Made by a program: the position numbers and the translations under genes
Source: Ruegeria sp. THAF57
GTDB lineage: Bacteria; Pseudomonadota; Alphaproteobacteria; Rhodobacterales; Rhodobacteraceae
Direction: 5' to 3'
Assembly (NCBI RefSeq): GCF_903914075.1
Contig: NZ_CAIWNQ010000005.1
Coordinates: 62,001 to 126,000 of the forward strand
DNA length: 64,000 nucleotides
Notes under the pieces: model-generated
The model's database searches: none
What the model was told of the DNA's origin: nothing
Seen by the model: only the letters and a program-made list of their open reading frames with translations
Part shown: in pieces, positions 1-8,195 of the stretch
Numbering within the stretch: position 1 is the stretch's first letter
Layout of the letters: every line of letters begins with the position of its first letter

Positions 1-575
1 CGCTGGCGATCGACAATATCGACACGGATCAATTGATCCCGGCGCGTTTCATGTCGGCCCCACGCAGCGAGGGATATGGCCAGTATCTGCTGCACGACAT
101 GCGGCGGGACGATGATGAACAACTGACGGCAGATTTTCCGCTGAACCGTCACGAAGGGATCAGTATTCTGGTCGCCGGCCATAACTTTGGCAGTGGATCG
201 TCGCGTGAGGCTGCGGTTTATGCGCTGGTCGATGCGGGCATTCGCGCGGTTATCGCGCCCAGTTTCGGTGACATCTTCGCCAACAATGCGATCAACAACG
301 GCCTGCTGCCTGCGCAGGTCGATGCCCAGAAGGTGATGCAGCTACAGCACGCGTTGAAGGATGCCCCGGCCCAGGTTTCGATTGATTTGCCCGAAAGCCG
401 ACTGACCCTTGGGGACATCACGGTGACCTTTGAGCTGGACGAAGGATGGCGTGTGAAACTGATCAACGGCTGGGACGACATCGACCTGACCCGGCAGCAT
501 ATGCAGGCAATCGGCGCGCATAGGAAAAACCGCAACAAGGCCGCCCCTTGGGCGTGGCCGAACAAACCGAATTAG
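1..575 (+). CDS. leuD: 3-isopropylmalate dehydratase small subunit, 5'-truncated by window edge
   Basis: Partial gene that enters the window in frame from base 3; its start codon lies upstream. LeuD pairs with LeuC to isomerise 2- to 3-isopropylmalate in leucine synthesis in the cytosol. The first readable residues include DNIDTDQLIPARF, the conserved LeuD start-of-domain motif, and a later GHNFGSGSSREAA stretch is the swivel-domain substrate loop of the aconitase family. About 190 residues are visible, close to the usual 200, so little is missing. It ends at TAG 573-575. The next gene, a TRAP transporter component, is 92 bases away and has its own ribosome binding site. Confidence 0.95.
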   Translation, partial: LAIDNIDTDQLIPARFMSAPRSEGYGQYLLHDMRRDDDEQLTADFPLNRHEGISILVAGHNFGSGSSREAAVYALVDAGIRAVIAPSFGDIFANNAINNGLLPAQVDAQKVMQLQHALKDAPAQVSIDLPESRLTLGDITVTFELDEGWRVKLINGWDDIDLTRQHMQAIGAHRKNRNKAAPWAWPNKPN

Positions 576-667
576 GACACGTCGCGTGAAGACGGCGCAA
601 TACGGGCCAAGCGGCCTGAAATGGGGTGAGACCAAAAAATGCCCCTTCAACAAGTGGAGGAAGACTT

Positions 668-1681
668 ATGAAAATGAACTCATTGGCTGCCCTGTTGGCA
701 GGGGCCGTAATCGTCGCCGGAACGGCCAAAGCCGAAGAAACCATCTCGGCCGTTCACGCCTTTCCCGAAACGCTGATTTACACCCAAAGCTTTCTGGACT
801 TTGTCGACAAAGTTAACGAAGCGGGCAAAGGAGTCATCCAGATAGACGTGCGCGGCGGTCCGGAAGCCATTGGCATGTTCCAACAACCCGATGCGGTTCG
901 CGACGGTGTCGTCGACATGGTATATACGCCAGGCTCGTTCTATGGTGGCGCGCTGCCCGAGAAAGACGCGATGGTCGCCTCGAACCTGACCGCTATTGAA
1001 ACCCGCGAAAATGGCGGAACAGAACTGATCGACCAAATTCATCAGGACAAAATGGGCCTGAAGTACCTTGGCTGGTTCGACAGCGGCGTCTGCTACAACC
1101 TTTGGACTCGTAACGAACCCAGCTTTGATGCCGACGGCAATCTGGAAGTCGAAGGGCTGAAGCTGCGCGGCAACAACGTCTACAACGCCTTTTTCACCAA
1201 CTACCTTGGTGCACAGGTGATCGACCTGCCAACCGGCGAGGTTTACTCGGCGCTGCAACGTGGTGTTGTTGATGCGACGGGCTGGACCCAGATTGGCCTG
1301 ATTGACCTGAAATGGAACGAGTTCCTGAACTTCCGTATCGAGCCATGCTTCTTCTCGACCGATCTTGGCGTCATCGTGAACCTTGACCGCTGGAACTCGT
1401 TGTCTGAAGAGGCGCGCACGATCCTGCAAGACGTCGCGATCCAACACGAAAAAGACAGTGTTGAAGCCCTGCGCAGCAAACGCGACGAAGACTTTGCGGC
1501 CCTTGATGCGGCGGGAATGACAGTTGTCAGTCTGGAAGGGGAAGCAAAGGCAAAATACCTTGCAGCGGCCCGCGAAAAGACGTGGGAACGTATGAAAGGT
1601 CTGATGGCCGAACAGCCCGGCGGCACCGATAACTATGACCGCCTGATCGAGCTGTTCTACGATCTCGACGCTGCAAACTAA
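668..1681 (+). CDS. dctP: TRAP transporter substrate-binding protein (DctP family)
   Basis: Periplasmic solute receptor of a tripartite ATP-independent periplasmic transporter; the two membrane partners follow directly. The start is the ATG at 668, preceded by TGGAGGAAGACTT; an earlier in-frame codon at 626 has no good ribosome binding site. Residues 1-22 form a signal peptide (basic start, alanine/leucine core, AKA before EE). The mature part of about 315 residues has the usual DctP length and the pattern around LKLRGNNVYNAFF, where the family has its substrate-contacting segment. The ligand cannot be read from the sequence; organic acids are usual for the family. Confidence 0.9.
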   Translation: MKMNSLAALLAGAVIVAGTAKAEETISAVHAFPETLIYTQSFLDFVDKVNEAGKGVIQIDVRGGPEAIGMFQQPDAVRDGVVDMVYTPGSFYGGALPEKDAMVASNLTAIETRENGGTELIDQIHQDKMGLKYLGWFDSGVCYNLWTRNEPSFDADGNLEVEGLKLRGNNVYNAFFTNYLGAQVIDLPTGEVYSALQRGVVDATGWTQIGLIDLKWNEFLNFRIEPCFFSTDLGVIVNLDRWNSLSEEARTILQDVAIQHEKDSVEALRSKRDEDFAALDAAGMTVVSLEGEAKAKYLAAAREKTWERMKGLMAEQPGGTDNYDRLIELFYDLDAAN

Positions 1682-1691
1682 GTCCAAAGAC

Positions 1692-1716
1692 AGGCCCGTT
1701 CTGGTTGGACGGGCCT
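1692..1716 (+). terminator. Hairpin between dctP and dctQ (attenuator-like)
   Basis: AGGCCCG (1692-1698) pairs perfectly with CGGGCCT (1710-1716) around an 11-base loop and is followed by ATAACTTTT. It lies 10 bases after the dctP stop. Partial termination or 3'-end protection here would give more binding protein than membrane subunits, a common arrangement in such operons (inference). Confidence 0.6.
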
Positions 1717-1744
1717 ATAACTTTTCTGGGGCAAAGCAGGCGGG

Positions 1745-2245
1745 ATGATGAAAAGGGTCTATGACGCAGTGCTGTTTGGCATGGCCTTAATCGCTGGTCT
1801 TTTGCTGGTTTGGCTGATGCTATCCGTCATCACGTCAGTTCTGATGCGAAATGCCGGGCTGCAACCTTTTGCGTGGTTGTTTACGTCTGCCGAATACGGG
1901 CTTTTATATATGACTATGCTGGGTGCGCCCTGGCTGGTGCGGGAAAAGGGCCATGTCCACATCGAACTGGTGACAGCGGCGCTGCCGATTGGCTTGCGCC
2001 GGATTGTCAGCCGTTCGGTGGCTGCCGCCTGTGTTCTGGTCTGCCTCATCCTTGCCTGGCAAGGGGCCGACTTGGTCCTGACGAATATCGAACGCGGGGA
2101 CTATGACACCCGCGCTTACTATTTCCCCCGATGGATGCTGACGATCGCCTTTCCGCTTTCGTTTGGAATGATGGCGGTTGAATTTTCGCGCTTTGTCTTC
2201 GGACCCGAGCTGATGCACAGCGGAGAAGCAGGGATACACGAATAA
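1745..2245 (+). CDS. dctQ: TRAP transporter small permease subunit (DctQ family)
   Basis: Small membrane subunit of about 166 residues with four hydrophobic segments, the usual DctQ layout: near residues 8-30, 45-62, 85-107 and 127-147. LVREKGHVHIELV after the second segment matches the family motif with G-H followed by V/I. Two ATG codons stand side by side (1745 and 1748) and either may be used. The stop TAA shares one base with the ATG of the large subunit, so the two are probably translationally coupled. Confidence 0.88.
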   Translation: MMKRVYDAVLFGMALIAGLLLVWLMLSVITSVLMRNAGLQPFAWLFTSAEYGLLYMTMLGAPWLVREKGHVHIELVTAALPIGLRRIVSRSVAAACVLVCLILAWQGADLVLTNIERGDYDTRAYYFPRWMLTIAFPLSFGMMAVEFSRFVFGPELMHSGEAGIHE

Positions 2246-3552
2246 TGGAATGGTACGAAGCGCTTGCCCTGCTGCTTGGGTCAATAGTGTTCCTGATGGC
2301 CATTGGAATGCCTGTTGCGCTGGCGTTTCTTGCGGCCAACATTCTGGGCGCCTGGATTTTCATGGGGGGTGAACGGGGGGTTACGCAACTGCTCAACAAC
2401 GGGCTGGGCGCGTTGACCAAATATGCGCTGATGCCAATCCCGCTGTTTCTGTTGATGGGAGAGATCTTCTTTCACACCGGGTTAGGTGGGCGCATGTTCA
2501 GCGCGATAGACAAGCTGCTGGGCCGACTGCCGGGGCGGCTGAGCTATGTAACGGTTCTGGGCGGCACCGCGTTTTCCACGTTGTCGGGGTCGTCAATGGG
2601 CTCAACCGCGCTTTTGGGGTCGCTGATGGTGCCTGAAATGAACCGCCGCGGTTACAAGTCGTATATGAGCATTGGGCCAATATTGGGAACGGGTGGCTTG
2701 GCGATCATCATACCGCCTTCGGCGCTTGCCGTTCTTCTGGCCACGCTCGCACAGATAGACGTGGCGGCCTTGCTGATCGCGGGCGTCATTCCGGGTCTGA
2801 TACTCGCCTTCTTTTATATTGGTACGATCTGGCTTCAAACACGGTTGGACCCCGCCGCGGCACCGGCCTACGACGTGGAGCCCATGTCTTTGGCATACCG
2901 CGTGAAACTGCTTATGACTGAGGTCGTGCCGATGGTCGGCGTCATGGTCGTGATTATCATCTTGATGATTAAAGGCTTTGTCACACCGTCCGAGGCCGCA
3001 GCATTTGGCGCATTAGGCGTGTTGATCCTTGCCGCCATATTCCGCTGCCTCTCGTGGGAAGCGATCAAAAAGTCGGTCATCGGTGCCCTCAAGGTCACGC
3101 TGATGGCCTATCTGATTGTCTTTGGCTCGGCCACGTTCAGTCAGCTTTTGGCATTTTCCGGAGCGTCACGAGGATTGGTGAACTGGGCCATTGCATTTGA
3201 ACTTGCCCCATTGGCTATGCTGACCGTGATGTTCGCTGTCTTGCTGCTGCTTGGCATGTTCATGGAGCAGATTTCGATCATGTTGCTGACCGTGCCAATC
3301 TTCTTTCCGCTGGCGCAGACGCTTGGGTTCGATCCGATCTGGTTCGGCCTGATCATGTTGCTTTCGCTCGAGATCAGCTTTACCACCCCGCCATTCGGGT
3401 TGTTGCTGTTTGTGATGAAAGGTGTCGCGCCGCCGGGTACCACAATGCGCGAAATCTATACATCAGCTTTCCCGTTTATTTTCTGCTCGATCCTGTTGGT
3501 GGTTCTACTGATCGCGTTCCCCGGCTTGGCATTGTTTTTGCCTAGCTTATGA
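2245..3552 (+). CDS. dctM: TRAP transporter large permease subunit (DctM family)
   Basis: Large membrane subunit of 435 residues with about a dozen hydrophobic segments, the catalytic half of the transporter that couples uptake to a sodium or proton gradient. PIPLFLLMGEIFFHTGL, FSTLSGSSMGSTALLGS, GGLAIIIPPSALAVL and FMEQISIMLLTVPIFFPL are hallmark DctM/DedA-type segments. It overlaps the dctQ stop by one base (TAATG). Together with dctP and dctQ it makes a complete, apparently intact TRAP system; no regulator gene stands beside it. Confidence 0.92.
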   Translation: MEWYEALALLLGSIVFLMAIGMPVALAFLAANILGAWIFMGGERGVTQLLNNGLGALTKYALMPIPLFLLMGEIFFHTGLGGRMFSAIDKLLGRLPGRLSYVTVLGGTAFSTLSGSSMGSTALLGSLMVPEMNRRGYKSYMSIGPILGTGGLAIIIPPSALAVLLATLAQIDVAALLIAGVIPGLILAFFYIGTIWLQTRLDPAAAPAYDVEPMSLAYRVKLLMTEVVPMVGVMVVIIILMIKGFVTPSEAAAFGALGVLILAAIFRCLSWEAIKKSVIGALKVTLMAYLIVFGSATFSQLLAFSGASRGLVNWAIAFELAPLAMLTVMFAVLLLLGMFMEQISIMLLTVPIFFPLAQTLGFDPIWFGLIMLLSLEISFTTPPFGLLLFVMKGVAPPGTTMREIYTSAFPFIFCSILLVVLLIAFPGLALFLPSL

Positions 3553-3609
3553 GGCTGCCACGACCAGTAAGCCGCCACAAACGTGCGATGTATAGTTCTG
3601 GTCGGGTCG

Positions 3610-3783
3610 TCAGGCGCGTTGGGCCGCAAGGCTGCGTTTATCAGCGCGTCCACCGACGATGATGGAGCTTATCAGGACGATGCCAAAAAATGTTGAAAAT
3701 CCGACAAAGGGGCCCCCTGTGGCTGACGCGATGCCGGTTACTGCCAAGACGGTAAGCAACGATAGCAACGGTCTTTTGTTCAT
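3610..3783 (-). CDS. Small hydrophobic protein, 57 residues, unknown function
   Basis: A short gene that default ORF length cut-offs miss. ATG at 3781-3783 is preceded by AAAGAGGAGTTCGAG, a strong ribosome binding site, and the frame stays open to TGA at 3610-3612. The product begins MNKRPLLSLL and has two hydrophobic stretches (about residues 5-20 and 25-44) followed by a basic tail ending in RSLAAQRA. That suggests a signal-anchored or two-pass inner-membrane microprotein. I do not recognise a family. It converges on dctM, and no partner gene is evident. The strong binding site and membrane-like composition are the main support. Confidence 0.55.
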   Translation of the reverse strand: MNKRPLLSLLTVLAVTGIASATGGPFVGFSTFFGIVLISSIIVGGRADKRSLAAQRA

Positions 3784-4143
3784 CTCGAACTCCTCTTTGC
3801 GCTTGTGACTTCACTTATTGTTAAGTGGTCTGCGCGGTCGCCTGAGGCTTGCGAGGTTGCGCCAAAATTTTATGAGTTCCCGTCTAATCACGCCGCGCCC
3901 ATACGCACCGGTGTTGGCAAAACTGCGAATGAATTTGGCGGCGGGGCGCAAGCCATATCGCCGGGCATCAGCCACATATTCGGCAATCCTGCCGGATGGC
4001 GTGGCGATATCGTCTGCTGAGGGGAGTTTGGCAGGATAAGGGGGTGCGGCCCGCAGCTAACGTACCACGCACTCACAGCCGTTGCGGTGCCCCCCCCTTA
4101 GTCAACCAAAACGAATGAATCCTACGATGTTCGCCCGTGGAAC
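3784..4143. other. Gap of about 360 bases, no supported gene
   Basis: The right part is the downstream flank of the minus-strand gene ending at 4144 and the left part would hold the promoter of the 57-residue gene. A plus-strand frame from an ATG near 3872 to the stop at 4037-4039 gives a basic 55-residue peptide, but it has no convincing ribosome binding site and I recognise nothing in it. CCCCCCCCTTAG at about 4089-4100 is a short homopolymer tract. No strong terminator was seen. Confidence 0.4.
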
Positions 4144-4449
4144 TTAGCCATTGCGCATCTCAACCAGTGTCAGGGTATCCGAGAACGGATCATATGCGCA
4201 AAAACCGGGATCCAATTCAGTTCCCGAAGGATCTTGTAGCCCGATGCTGATCAGGAATCCTTCGTGGCTGATGTGACGTTCTTCGGTTCTGCGAAACGGA
4301 ACCCGATACCCTGCGTCGTGCCACAGGATTTTGCATCTTGTACCCAGCGCCAGCTCTGGGTCAGTAAAGTTACGATGCAATTGAAACAAAAAGGCGCAGA
4401 CGAAAGACAGCACCGCCAATCCTGCCAATATCTTGAATTTGTGCTTCAA
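4144..4449 (-). CDS. Membrane-anchored or exported hypothetical protein, 101 residues
   Basis: Start is a TTG (4447-4449) supported by AGGA eight bases upstream. Residues 3-22 form one hydrophobic segment after a basic MKHKFK start, so the protein is either exported or anchored by its N-terminus with the rest in the periplasm. The remainder is polar with three cysteines (CKILWHDAGYRVPF, GFCAYDPF). Strong hydrophobic/polar partition and a proper ribosome binding site argue that it is real. No family recognised. Neighbours give no functional hint. Confidence 0.55.
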   Translation of the reverse strand: MKHKFKILAGLAVLSFVCAFLFQLHRNFTDPELALGTRCKILWHDAGYRVPFRRTEERHISHEGFLISIGLQDPSGTELDPGFCAYDPFSDTLTLVEMRNG

Positions 4450-4773
4450 ACAAAAAATCCTGTCTGTCTCAAGGCGTTACGCACAGGGCCAAAAAACGCG
4501 AAAATCGAAAATCTTACAACTGGTCACAACTTACCTCAGGATGCGCTTTGTCCAAAGCCGTTAATTTGGGCTTGTTTCCAAAATACGGCCTACTACGAAT
4601 TCAGCCGTTCGTCTGCTGAACTGACAAAGTAGAAACTGCGTCCGGTGTTTTCAGCCCGCGCAGGTCGAGACGCCATAAATCCGTTTTTGGTCATCGAGAG
4701 GGCAGGGTATTCGCTCATCTCCGCGGAGAACCATAGCAAGTCCAGATCGCTGAATTGCAAAAGGTTGGGCAAC
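4450..4773. other. Gap of about 320 bases with one weak ORF
   Basis: On the minus strand a frame runs from TTG 4770-4772 to TAG 4593-4595 (59 residues, containing FSDLDLLWFSAEMSEYPA and SFYFVSSADERL). Its amino-acid mix looks protein-like, and it begins directly after the stop of the membrane gene at 4774, but it has no ribosome binding site and no recognisable family. It could be a small gene or the end of a decayed one. The rest should contain the promoter of the 101-residue gene. Confidence 0.3.
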
Positions 4774-5433
4774 TTAGTGGGTGAATATCAGCGATAATGA
4801 CCCCACTAGGATCAGGCTAAGTGCCCAAACCAGATCCAGATTGAACCAGCTTTTCGACAGAAACCTGAGGCCCAGCCAATGATAGACGCCAAAGGCAAGC
4901 AGGCCACCGGAAACGGTCATGGCTAAGGTGTGGGCAAGGGCAACAGCAACGGCAATTCCGGCATTTCCGGTCATCAGGTCAGACGCGGCTGCGTGACCTG
5001 CGTTTGTGGCGACGGTGCGGCAAATACCCAGATAGATCGGAACCAGCATCAGGCCCGCTCCGTGCGCCATCGCAGCCAGAAACGACCACAGCACAAGCCT
5101 TGTCGGAGGCACACGCGCAAGGAAGCGCGGGTGCCGGCGATTGAAAAGCAGGTAAAGGCCCAGGCCAATCACAAGGCACGACGCGGCAATCTGGATTTCC
5201 CGCTGCCACTCGGCCAGAAACAGCAATGCTGTAAAGGGAAACAAGATGGCCGCCATCGCCAGAAGATGCCCGGTCGCCAAGGCGAGTAGCGCCTTGAACA
5301 GACTACCACCGCTTTTGTCCATCAGTGCCGCAGACACCGCCAGAGGCCAACCCATACCGGGGTTGATCCCGTGATATATGCCCGAGGCGACAACAGCCCA
5401 CCAAAGGGCTGCTGCCGTATCTAATCCGTCCAC
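4774..5433 (-). CDS. Polytopic inner-membrane protein paired with the methanethiol oxidase homologue
   Basis: 219 residues, GTG start at 5431-5433, three bases after the stop of the SBP56 gene, so the two form an operon. Six or so hydrophobic segments are visible. The conserved-looking parts are GIYHGINPGMGWPLAV near the N-terminus, AHGAGLMLVPIYLG in the middle and ALAHTLAMTVSGG later, with paired His and Gly residues inside or beside membrane segments. I recall this HGxNPxMGW family as membrane proteins often annotated, without proof, as ArcD-like antiporters. Co-transcription with a thiol oxidase suggests a metal or sulfur-related transport role (inference only). Confidence 0.7.
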   Translation of the reverse strand: MDGLDTAAALWWAVVASGIYHGINPGMGWPLAVSAALMDKSGGSLFKALLALATGHLLAMAAILFPFTALLFLAEWQREIQIAASCLVIGLGLYLLFNRRHPRFLARVPPTRLVLWSFLAAMAHGAGLMLVPIYLGICRTVATNAGHAAASDLMTGNAGIAVAVALAHTLAMTVSGGLLAFGVYHWLGLRFLSKSWFNLDLVWALSLILVGSLSLIFTH

Positions 5434-5436
5434 GTG

Positions 5437-6837
5437 TCAGACAGACGGGTAGCAGAAGCTATCAGTTGAACAATCGCCGCCTTCCAGACGGATCTGGTGG
5501 CTGCGATACCCCTTTGGAAACGTGACATAGAAGTCTTTGTCCAGCTCCAAACCGCCATTTTCGCCGACATTGGCCATCACCATCTGGCCGCCCTCGTCAT
5601 CGGGGTAGAACTGGTCGTCCCATGTCGAATACAACGAATTGGTCCAGTAGACCCGCTTGCCGTCACGACTGATCTCAACCATCTGTGGACCATAGGCAAA
5701 AGCCTTGCCGTTGGGGTGTTTCGTCCCGCGCGCAATCCCGCCCAGCTCGACCTTGCCAGTCAGTTTGGGTTTCATTGGGTCGGATACATCATATTGGTGC
5801 ATTTCGCCCTGACCCCAGCACGCGACGTAAAGATACTTGTCATCCAGGCTCAGGTCGATGTCGGTGACCAATGGCGGCACGGCCTCGAACCCCTGCAACA
5901 GGGGTGGAAGGTTTTCGGCCTTTTCTGGCCGGGGGTCGATGGTGATCGTTTTCTTCGCCTCGAACGTGCCATCGTCTTTTTGCCACCACGTGAAGATTGA
6001 ACCCTGCAGGTTGGTCGTATCCACAACGACCCCGCAGAACCCATAGTCCTTTGCCGGATCATGCGCAGGCCGGATTTCCAGCGCCATCTGGTGATTTTCG
6101 CCAAGGTCGATGGTCTGGACGTTGCGGCGTTCGCGCAGGTTCCAGAAGTGGATTTTGTGACCGTATTTGTTGGACAGTAAATCCTCGGCCACGATCCCGT
6201 TTTCGAATTGCGGGGGTAGGCCCCATTCCGAGCTCACCATGTAATCGCGCGGAAGGTTCCACCAGAAGTCGTAGTGCTTGGTTTGCTCACCCCGGTCCAT
6301 CTCGTATCTGCCGAGGATTTCGAAGCTTTCACAATCCATGATGAAAATGCCGGGTGGTCCATCTGTGCCGTCTTTGCCACCACCCCCAAGCGTCGAGACA
6401 TAGATACCTTCGGGGCCGCAATGGATTGTATGCGGGCGCGAATATCCTGTCTTGGCAAACACCTCTTCGGGTTCGATGATCTTGTGGATTTTTGCCTTGA
6501 GCGGCTCTTTCACGTCGATCACGTAGATGCGTGAGGATCGAATGCCGGGAATGATCAGGTACCTGCGCTCAAGAAAGGCGTGCCCGGTCAGGGGGGACAG
6601 CGCAGACGAGCAAGCGTTCCACCCGAAATGATGAAACTCATCTCCTTTGTTGGGCATAATGAGTTTGTGAACAATCTTGCTGTAGGTTTTGGAATTCGGA
6701 TCAACGTCGATAACTGCTAACCCATCTGGTTGCGAACCGTCAGGACTAAGCATCAATGTAAAGGCCAGCGTTTCCGCCGGAGCCTCCATCGCAAGTTTAG
6801 GGGTTGCGTGAAAAGTGGGATCAGGTCTTAGGTTCAT
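5437..6837 (-). CDS. mtoX: Methanethiol oxidase / selenium-binding protein SBP56 family
   Basis: 466 residues, the family's full length, starting at ATG 6835-6837 behind GGGAGGAGCCAGAT. Members oxidise methanethiol to formaldehyde, sulfide and peroxide and bind copper through conserved histidines. Visible hallmarks: EFHHFGWNACSSAL (His69, His70, Cys76), YSRPHTIHCGPEG, KHYDFWWNLP, GENHQMALEIRPAHDP and YRSHQIRLEGGDC. In roseobacters methanethiol arises from DMSP demethylation, which fits a marine host. No signal peptide is seen, although some MtoX proteins are thought to be periplasmic. The position after CSSAL, which I remember as a second Cys in many homologues, is Ser here. The SCO1/senC and MauG-type partner genes described next to mtoX elsewhere are absent. 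Confidence 0.9.
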   Translation of the reverse strand: MNLRPDPTFHATPKLAMEAPAETLAFTLMLSPDGSQPDGLAVIDVDPNSKTYSKIVHKLIMPNKGDEFHHFGWNACSSALSPLTGHAFLERRYLIIPGIRSSRIYVIDVKEPLKAKIHKIIEPEEVFAKTGYSRPHTIHCGPEGIYVSTLGGGGKDGTDGPPGIFIMDCESFEILGRYEMDRGEQTKHYDFWWNLPRDYMVSSEWGLPPQFENGIVAEDLLSNKYGHKIHFWNLRERRNVQTIDLGENHQMALEIRPAHDPAKDYGFCGVVVDTTNLQGSIFTWWQKDDGTFEAKKTITIDPRPEKAENLPPLLQGFEAVPPLVTDIDLSLDDKYLYVACWGQGEMHQYDVSDPMKPKLTGKVELGGIARGTKHPNGKAFAYGPQMVEISRDGKRVYWTNSLYSTWDDQFYPDDEGGQMVMANVGENGGLELDKDFYVTFPKGYRSHQIRLEGGDCSTDSFCYPSV

Positions 6838-6858
6838 ATCTGGCTCCTCCCAAAGCGC

Positions 6859-6894
6859 GGGCGCATGGCCAAAATGGGTTGGCCTTTAGCGCCC
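6859..6894 (-). promoter_or_regulatory. Nested hairpin in the leader of the methanethiol oxidase mRNA
   Basis: Outer arms GGGCGC (6859-6864) and GCGCCC (6889-6894) enclose inner arms GGCCAA (6867-6872) and TTGGCC (6879-6884). Both arms are perfect. The structure lies 20-odd bases upstream of the start codon and directly abuts the ribosome binding site, so it could shield or stabilise the leader. No ligand class is recognised. Confidence 0.4.
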
Positions 6895-7047
6895 AATCCA
6901 GAGAATGCCACATAATCGAGATTCGTTAAATCTGTGGCGGCGGCCAATGCCCGACCCCGTTAATTGGCTTGTTGTTTAAGCCGGCAAATCTCGGCATCCG
7001 GCAGACCCACTGAACCAAGTGCTGACCCAAGGCGAAACGATTACTAA

Positions 7048-8157
7048 TCAGGGGCGGTCCTTCGGTTTGGACAGTCGCAGGATTAGGTTTGCGGCAATCG
7101 GTGCGCCAATGATGACCAGCACAATTCGCGTCAGGTGGTGCGTGATGACAAACCCCAGATCCGCGCCTGATACAATCGCCAGCACCGTCATTTCCGCCTG
7201 CCCGCCGGGTGCGAAAGCAAGGAATGCTTCGACCGGACGCCCCAAACCCAAAGTGGTAACGATGGCTGTGAACCCTGCCGCCAAGACCGCAAGCACTACG
7301 ACATAGGCGAATCCGGCGGCGACAACGCGCTGAAGCTCTCGCCAAGTGACGCCAACGAATTTCACCCCGATGGTGCAGCCGATAAAGAACTGCGCCGCCA
7401 AGATAGCCTCGCGCGGGGGGCGCGAGTGTATGAAATCGCCCAGCGACAACGCGGCTGTCAAAATCATGGGGCCCAGAATGGACGCGCCGAACAACCCAAT
7501 CCTTTCACCCCCTTTCCAGCCTACAACCGCTGCCAGAACCATTAGCAGAACCTCGTGGATGGGTAACTCGCTGGCGGGTTGTCCAATGGGGTTTGTCAGG
7601 TCCGCATCGTAGAAAACTGTCAGAAAAATAGGGGCCAACGTCACGATGATCAGAACGCGCGTCCCGTGGATCAGGGACAAGGTACGCGGGTTGGCCCCGG
7701 CTTCGGTGCCGAAAATGATCATGTCCTGAAGGCCACCGGGCATGGCGGCATAGAATGCGGTTGTGGTGTCAAACCCCCATAGCTTGCGAAAGAACGGCAC
7801 ACCAATCAGGGCGATCAGGAGGATGAACAACGGGATCAGCATGATCGAGGCCGCCATTTTGGGCAGTTCGGCAAACAGGCTGGGGGTGATTGACGCGCCG
7901 ACTGCAACACCCAGAATTGTCCGCGCTGCAACAGAAACCTGTCCGAAGCCTTCCATCGGCGCACGGGCCAGAGCAGCCATCAGGCAAGCTGTCATCGGGC
8001 CGAACAAAAACGGCAGTGGCAGGCCCAAAACCCAAAAGACCCCTGTGCCAAGAACCGCAAGGCCAGCGGTCACGGACCGCTTCATCAGCAGTGAATGAAA
8101 AATGTCTTGATTGGCCAACTCTCGTGTTCCATCGGCATTGACTCGCTTTGTATCCAT
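7048..8157 (-). CDS. AbrB-family (COG3180) integral membrane protein
   Basis: About 369 residues from ATG 8155-8157; the start is uncertain because neither this ATG, an upstream ATG at 8184 nor the ATG at 8085 has a clear ribosome binding site. The protein has about ten hydrophobic segments in two similar halves. PLPFLFGPMTACLMAAL near the start and AFLAFAPGGQAEMTVLA near the end are the duplicated AbrB motifs (PGG and GPM). The family is often annotated as putative ammonia monooxygenase, a name without biochemical basis; a transporter role is more likely. It is divergent from a GntR/FCD regulator, which probably controls it through the palindrome over its start region. Confidence 0.8.
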   Translation of the reverse strand: MDTKRVNADGTRELANQDIFHSLLMKRSVTAGLAVLGTGVFWVLGLPLPFLFGPMTACLMAALARAPMEGFGQVSVAARTILGVAVGASITPSLFAELPKMAASIMLIPLFILLIALIGVPFFRKLWGFDTTTAFYAAMPGGLQDMIIFGTEAGANPRTLSLIHGTRVLIIVTLAPIFLTVFYDADLTNPIGQPASELPIHEVLLMVLAAVVGWKGGERIGLFGASILGPMILTAALSLGDFIHSRPPREAILAAQFFIGCTIGVKFVGVTWRELQRVVAAGFAYVVVLAVLAAGFTAIVTTLGLGRPVEAFLAFAPGGQAEMTVLAIVSGADLGFVITHHLTRIVLVIIGAPIAANLILRLSKPKDRP

Positions 8158-8167
8158 ATGTATACAA
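8148..8167. promoter_or_regulatory. 20-bp palindromic operator candidate for the GntR regulator
   Basis: TTGTATCCATATGTATACAA is a palindrome with a single mismatched pair (9 of 10 base pairs match). It lies between the divergent AbrB-family and GntR genes and covers the annotated start codon of the former. FCD-type GntR proteins bind short palindromes with a TTGTATACAA-like core, so this is the expected operator type (family knowledge; binding itself is inference). Confidence 0.65.
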
Positions 8168-8195
8168 TTGGACGCAACATGCAAGTATAGGCGTT

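Noticed and set aside
680..1687. Minus-strand frame of 335 codons opposite dctP
   Set aside because: Antisense shadow; the plus strand has signal peptide, binding site and DctP motifs.
3818..4039. Basic 55 to 73-codon plus-strand frame between the small membrane gene and the 101-residue gene
   Set aside because: No ribosome binding site, no family resemblance, and overlapping frames of similar length on both strands.
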